DNA from: Candidatus Afararchaeum irisae
GTDB taxonomy: Archaea; Halobacteriota; Halobacteria; Halobacteriales; Afararchaeaceae
NCBI GenBank assembly: GCA_034190545.1
Contig: JAXIOF010000037.1
Span: 1 to 32,665 of the forward strand
Direction: 5' to 3'
DNA length: 32,665 bases
Positions 29,985 to 32,665 of the stretch are shown piece by piece. The translations under genes were made by a program, and so were the position numbers. Below the pieces are notes generated by a model. That model searched no databases and was not told the origin of the DNA. It saw only the letters and a list, made by a program, of their open reading frames with translations. Position 1 is the first letter of the stretch. Every line of letters starts with the position of its first letter.

Positions 29985-32594
29985 ATGTCAGTAGAACCCG
30001 AGACAGTCGAGTCAAAGCTCGACGAGAGCGAGCTTCCCGAGAGACTCCATGAGAAAGTCAAGGACGCAGTAGGTAAGGAAGACGTGACCGAGGAACAGAT
30101 AGACGAGATAATCGCACAGACTGAGGAGAGGTACAGGTCGACGCGTATCGATCCCCTAGAGCCCGTGGGTACCGTGAGTGCTCAGTCTATAGGCGAACCC
30201 GGTACACAGATGTCGCTCGACGCCGACGAGGAGGTTATCGTACGCAGAGGCGGTAAGACCGAGATGGGTAGGATAGGTGAGATTGTCGACGGAGTCTTCG
30301 AAAACGCGTCTGAGACAGTAGAAGTCGACGGACACGAGGCTGTGGGCGTCACAGGACTCGAAGTTCTGAGTCTACGTGACGACGAGAAAACCCAATGGAA
30401 ACCCGTCGAGGAGGTCAGCAGACACGAGTCGCCCGACGAGCTCCTACATATTCAGCTTGAGGACGGACGTGATATTAGAGCCACGAAGTCCCACTCCTTC
30501 GTCACACGTGAGGACAACGGGGTCGTTCCAGTCGCTGGAGACGAACTCAAAGAGGGTGACTGGATACCTGTAGTCGGTGACTTCGGATCATCCGACGAGA
30601 CCGATACGGTACGGATCTTAAGATATCTTCCCGACGACGGCTACTGGTCGACAGACGCCGCCGCTGACGGAGGTGCTGTCACCGAGGAACAGGCGAAGAA
30701 CCGACTCGATGCACTCGAAGACGGTAGACTCGACGATGGAGTCTATCCCGTCGGTGGAACAGTCTCCCTTCCGAGACATCTCCCGGCTGACTCCGAGACG
30801 GGCTTCTTCTTCGGAGCCTACTTAGCTGAGGGATATGCCACCGACAGCTACGTCTCGATCTCGAACATCGACGACGGCTTCCTCGACCGTCTCCGTGGGT
30901 TTGCGGAGAGGTACGACCTCACAACCCACGAGTACGAAAACGGCGAGTTCGCCGAGGGACGTGATCTGCGTCTCAACGGAAAGATAGTCGCCGATCTCTT
31001 GAGACAGACATGTGGCGACGAGACCAAACGAGTCCCCGGGTTCGCGTTTGGCTCCTCAGACGACTTTGCCAGAGGTCTCCTACGCGGATACCTCTCTGGA
31101 GACGGAAGCGTGAGCGACGGTACTGTGCGCGCGTCATCGACCGACGAGAAGCTTATCGAGGACATCGCTCTCTTGCTCTCTCGTTTCGGTGTACACGCTA
31201 CACTCGGTGAGACACGGGACTCGTACACGTTACGTGTTCCACGTAGCCATCTCGGACGTTTCGCCGAGAGAGTGGGTCTTGTCGGCGAACGGAAGGAGGC
31301 ACTAGACGAAGCAGTAGCTACTCTCGACGAAGATGTCCCAGACGTAGTCGACCAGATACCCGAGTTCGGCGACGCTCTTGAGGAAGTCGCCGCCGGTGTC
31401 GGTGCTCCGTCACGTGAGTTCAACAGTGCGGTGAAGAGGGGACGTATAGGCAGGAGACGTCTCGAACGCCTCGTCGAACGTGCCGATGAGAGCGGAGTTG
31501 ACTCCGACTCAGTCGAGGATCTTCGTTCCGCGGTCGAGTCCGAAGTAGTCTGGAAACGCATAGAATCGGTCGAAGCTGTCGAGCCCACCCACGACTACGT
31601 CTATGATTTCTCCGTCGCAGGACTCGACACGTTCACGACGTCACAGGGTGTTGTGACTCACAACACGATGAACACCTTCCATTACGCCGGAGTCGCCGAG
31701 ATCGATGTCACACAGGGTCTCCCGCGTCTCATAGAGCTCGTCGACGCACGGAAGGAGCCCGACACGCCGATGATGACTGTCTACCTCAAGGACGACTGGG
31801 CGACCGACCGAGAGAAGGCGCGTGAGGTCGTCTGGGACATAGAGTCAACGACGATACTCTCGCTCGGCGACATCTCTACCAACGTCGCCGAGATGGAGGT
31901 CTCTATAAACTTAGACGAGGAGATGCTCGACGAGCGTCTCCTCTCAGTCGACGACATAGCCGACAAGATAGAGTCTAACCTCGGCGTCGACGTCCGAGCG
32001 AACGGAACACGTGTCTCTTTCGGACCGTCGTCTCCGTCGTACCGCGAGCTTCTCCAGCTCATAGAGGAGCTACGTGAGATCACGTTCAAGGGAATCGAGG
32101 AGATCGATAGGGTCGTCATACGTAAGGAAGACGTCGGCGACAGGGAGGAGTACGTCCTCTACACCGAGGGAAGTGCACTCAAGGATGTCATACAGGTCGA
32201 GGGCGTCGACGAGACACGTACGAGAACCAACAACATACACGAGATGGCTGATGTCTTCGGCATAGAAGCTGCGAGGAACTCCCTCATAGACGAGATGACC
32301 TCCACCCTTGAGGAACAGGGTCTCGAAGTCGACATAAGACACGAGATGCTCGTCGCCGACATAATGACTGTCACGGGAGAGATACGTAGCATAGGAAGAC
32401 ACGGAATCTCGGGCGCTAAGGAGAGCGTCCTGTCGCGCGCCGCCTTCGAGGTTACAGTCAACCAGCTTCTCGACGCCGCAGTCCACGGGGAGATCGATGA
32501 CCTCGACGGAGTCATAGAGAACGTCATCGTCGGACAGCCCATAAAGCTCGGCACGGGAGACGTCGACCTCGTCATGGGACGTCCCGAGGACTAA
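29985..32594 (+). CDS. rpoA2: RNA polymerase subunit A'' interrupted by an intein
   Basis: The precursor has 869 residues. Residues 1-76 and 561-869 are A'' (385 residues after splicing, normal length). The N-extein ends [13 protein letters not shown], and the C-extein starts [20 protein letters not shown]. Joined, they restore the highly conserved trigger-loop-adjacent [16 protein letters not shown]. Later segments (GHYGISGA-like [20 protein letters not shown], then [18 protein letters not shown]) are typical of the A'' end. Without splicing the polymerase active site would be disrupted, so splicing must be efficient. It is the last polymerase gene in the window. Confidence 0.97.
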   Translation: MSVEPETVESKLDESELPERLHEKVKDAVGKEDVTEEQIDEIIAQTEERYRSTRIDPLEPVGTVSAQSIGEPGTQMSLDADEEVIVRRGGKTEMGRIGEIVDGVFENASETVEVDGHEAVGVTGLEVLSLRDDEKTQWKPVEEVSRHESPDELLHIQLEDGRDIRATKSHSFVTREDNGVVPVAGDELKEGDWIPVVGDFGSSDETDTVRILRYLPDDGYWSTDAAADGGAVTEEQAKNRLDALEDGRLDDGVYPVGGTVSLPRHLPADSETGFFFGAYLAEGYATDSYVSISNIDDGFLDRLRGFAERYDLTTHEYENGEFAEGRDLRLNGKIVADLLRQTCGDETKRVPGFAFGSSDDFARGLLRGYLSGDGSVSDGTVRASSTDEKLIEDIALLLSRFGVHATLGETRDSYTLRVPRSHLGRFAERVGLVGERKEALDEAVATLDEDVPDVVDQIPEFGDALEEVAAGVGAPSREFNSAVKRGRIGRRRLERLVERADESGVDSDSVEDLRSAVESEVVWKRIESVEAVEPTHDYVYDFSVAGLDTFTTSQGVVTHNTMNTFHYAGVAEIDVTQGLPRLIELVDARKEPDTPMMTVYLKDDWATDREKAREVVWDIESTTILSLGDISTNVAEMEVSINLDEEMLDERLLSVDDIADKIESNLGVDVRANGTRVSFGPSSPSYRELLQLIEELREITFKGIEEIDRVVIRKEDVGDREEYVLYTEGSALKDVIQVEGVDETRTRTNNIHEMADVFGIEAARNSLIDEMTSTLEEQGLEVDIRHEMLVADIMTVTGEIRSIGRHGISGAKESVLSRAAFEVTVNQLLDAAVHGEIDDLDGVIENVIVGQPIKLGTGDVDLVMGRPED
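30213..31664 (+). mobile_element. Intein in RpoA'' with a LAGLIDADG homing endonuclease domain
   Basis: The element has 484 residues, Ser77 to Asn560 of the precursor. Splicing blocks can be read: block A begins [10 protein letters not shown] with Ser as first residue; block B is ATKSHSFVT (T-x-x-H); blocks F and G are [12 protein letters not shown] and VVTHN, with the penultimate His and final Asn. The +1 extein residue is Thr. Two LAGLIDADG-type motifs lie at 277-283 (GAYLAEG) and about 364-374 ([11 protein letters not shown]), both keeping the acidic residue, so the endonuclease may be active. The insertion point is within GEPGTQM/TMNTF, a conserved active-site position where archaeal RpoA'' inteins are known. 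Confidence 0.95.
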
Positions 32595-32637
32595 AACTCA
32601 GAAAAGTTCGTTCGCTCATGTGTAGAAGTCAGTACTT

Positions 32638-32650
32638 AATATTTTTTCGA
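32638..32650 (+). promoter_or_regulatory. AT-rich run after rpoA2: terminator T-tract or promoter of the next gene
   Basis: AATATTTTTTCGA includes six consecutive T residues 48-53 bases after the rpoA2 stop. Archaeal transcription can end at such runs, but TTAATATTTT could equally be the TATA region of a gene beyond the window. The sequence cannot decide. Confidence 0.35.
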
Positions 32651-32665
32651 ACCAATCGTCGGTGT

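Noticed and set aside
30848-31588. A 246-codon minus-strand frame within the intein
   Set aside because: It is antisense to conserved intein blocks and the LAGLIDADG motifs. Its Ser/Arg-rich composition is that of a shadow.

Overview
The window looks like a chromosomal segment of a salt-in haloarchaeon (Halobacteria or a close sister lineage). Nearly every protein is rich in Asp and Glu. The RNA polymerase large subunits are split in the euryarchaeal way (B'', B', A', A''). The information-processing genes are archaeal: L39e, L31e, aIF6, prefoldin, FtsY and RpoH. Several small proteins resemble families I know mainly from haloarchaea. By eye the GC content is only about 55 %, and codon use is unlike classical haloarchaea, with frequent ATA (Ile) and AGA/AGG (Arg). 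A deep-branching or moderate-GC haloarchaeal lineage is plausible, but this is inference. SucCD and a type II NADH dehydrogenase suggest a respiring organism with a TCA cycle.

Layout. Positions 1-5350: the end of an unidentified gene, then minus-strand genes for a double winged-helix regulator, a small DUF5611-like protein, a zinc-ribbon protein, a polysaccharide flippase, a cold-shock protein and a glutamate-cysteine-ligase-fold protein. Positions 5440-9450: an NAD-dependent sugar epimerase and a PUA-like RNA-binding protein (plus), ridA and ilvA (minus, probably co-transcribed), and a metallo-beta-lactamase-fold hydrolase (plus). Positions 9460-14920 (all minus): an acidic protein of unknown function, a SIMPL-domain protein, gatB, a GTPBP1-like GTPase and a type IV pilin. 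Positions 15020-18605: sucCD (plus), a VapBC toxin-antitoxin pair (minus) and a PHP phosphoesterase (plus). Positions 18687-21371 (minus): a translation and secretion operon, rpl39e-rpl31e-eif6-pfdA-ftsY. Positions 21427-23302 (minus): an unknown membrane protein and ndh. Positions 23496-32594 (plus): the RNA polymerase operon rpoH-rpoB2-rpoB1-rpoA1-rpoA2, with a 484-residue intein in rpoA2.

No intergenic gap exceeds about 200 bases. I saw no tRNA, rRNA, CRISPR array, insertion sequence or origin. Most genes have a TATA-like box 22-35 bases before the start codon and no Shine-Dalgarno site, which fits leaderless or short-leader transcripts. A perfect GGAGGTGA site before sucD is the clear exception. 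Several boxes share a GA(C/T)TT(A/T)TG-like core, often preceded by GGAA or ACA.

The most notable points are the RpoA'' intein, a (Glu-Thr) hexanucleotide repeat at the end of RpoB'', other short tandem repeats at expression-machinery genes, the apparent absence of the L18a/LX gene between eif6 and pfdA, and two poorly characterised proteins (the GCS2-fold protein and an acidic protein with a duplicated linear motif). I did not find a clearly new multi-gene defence or metabolic system.
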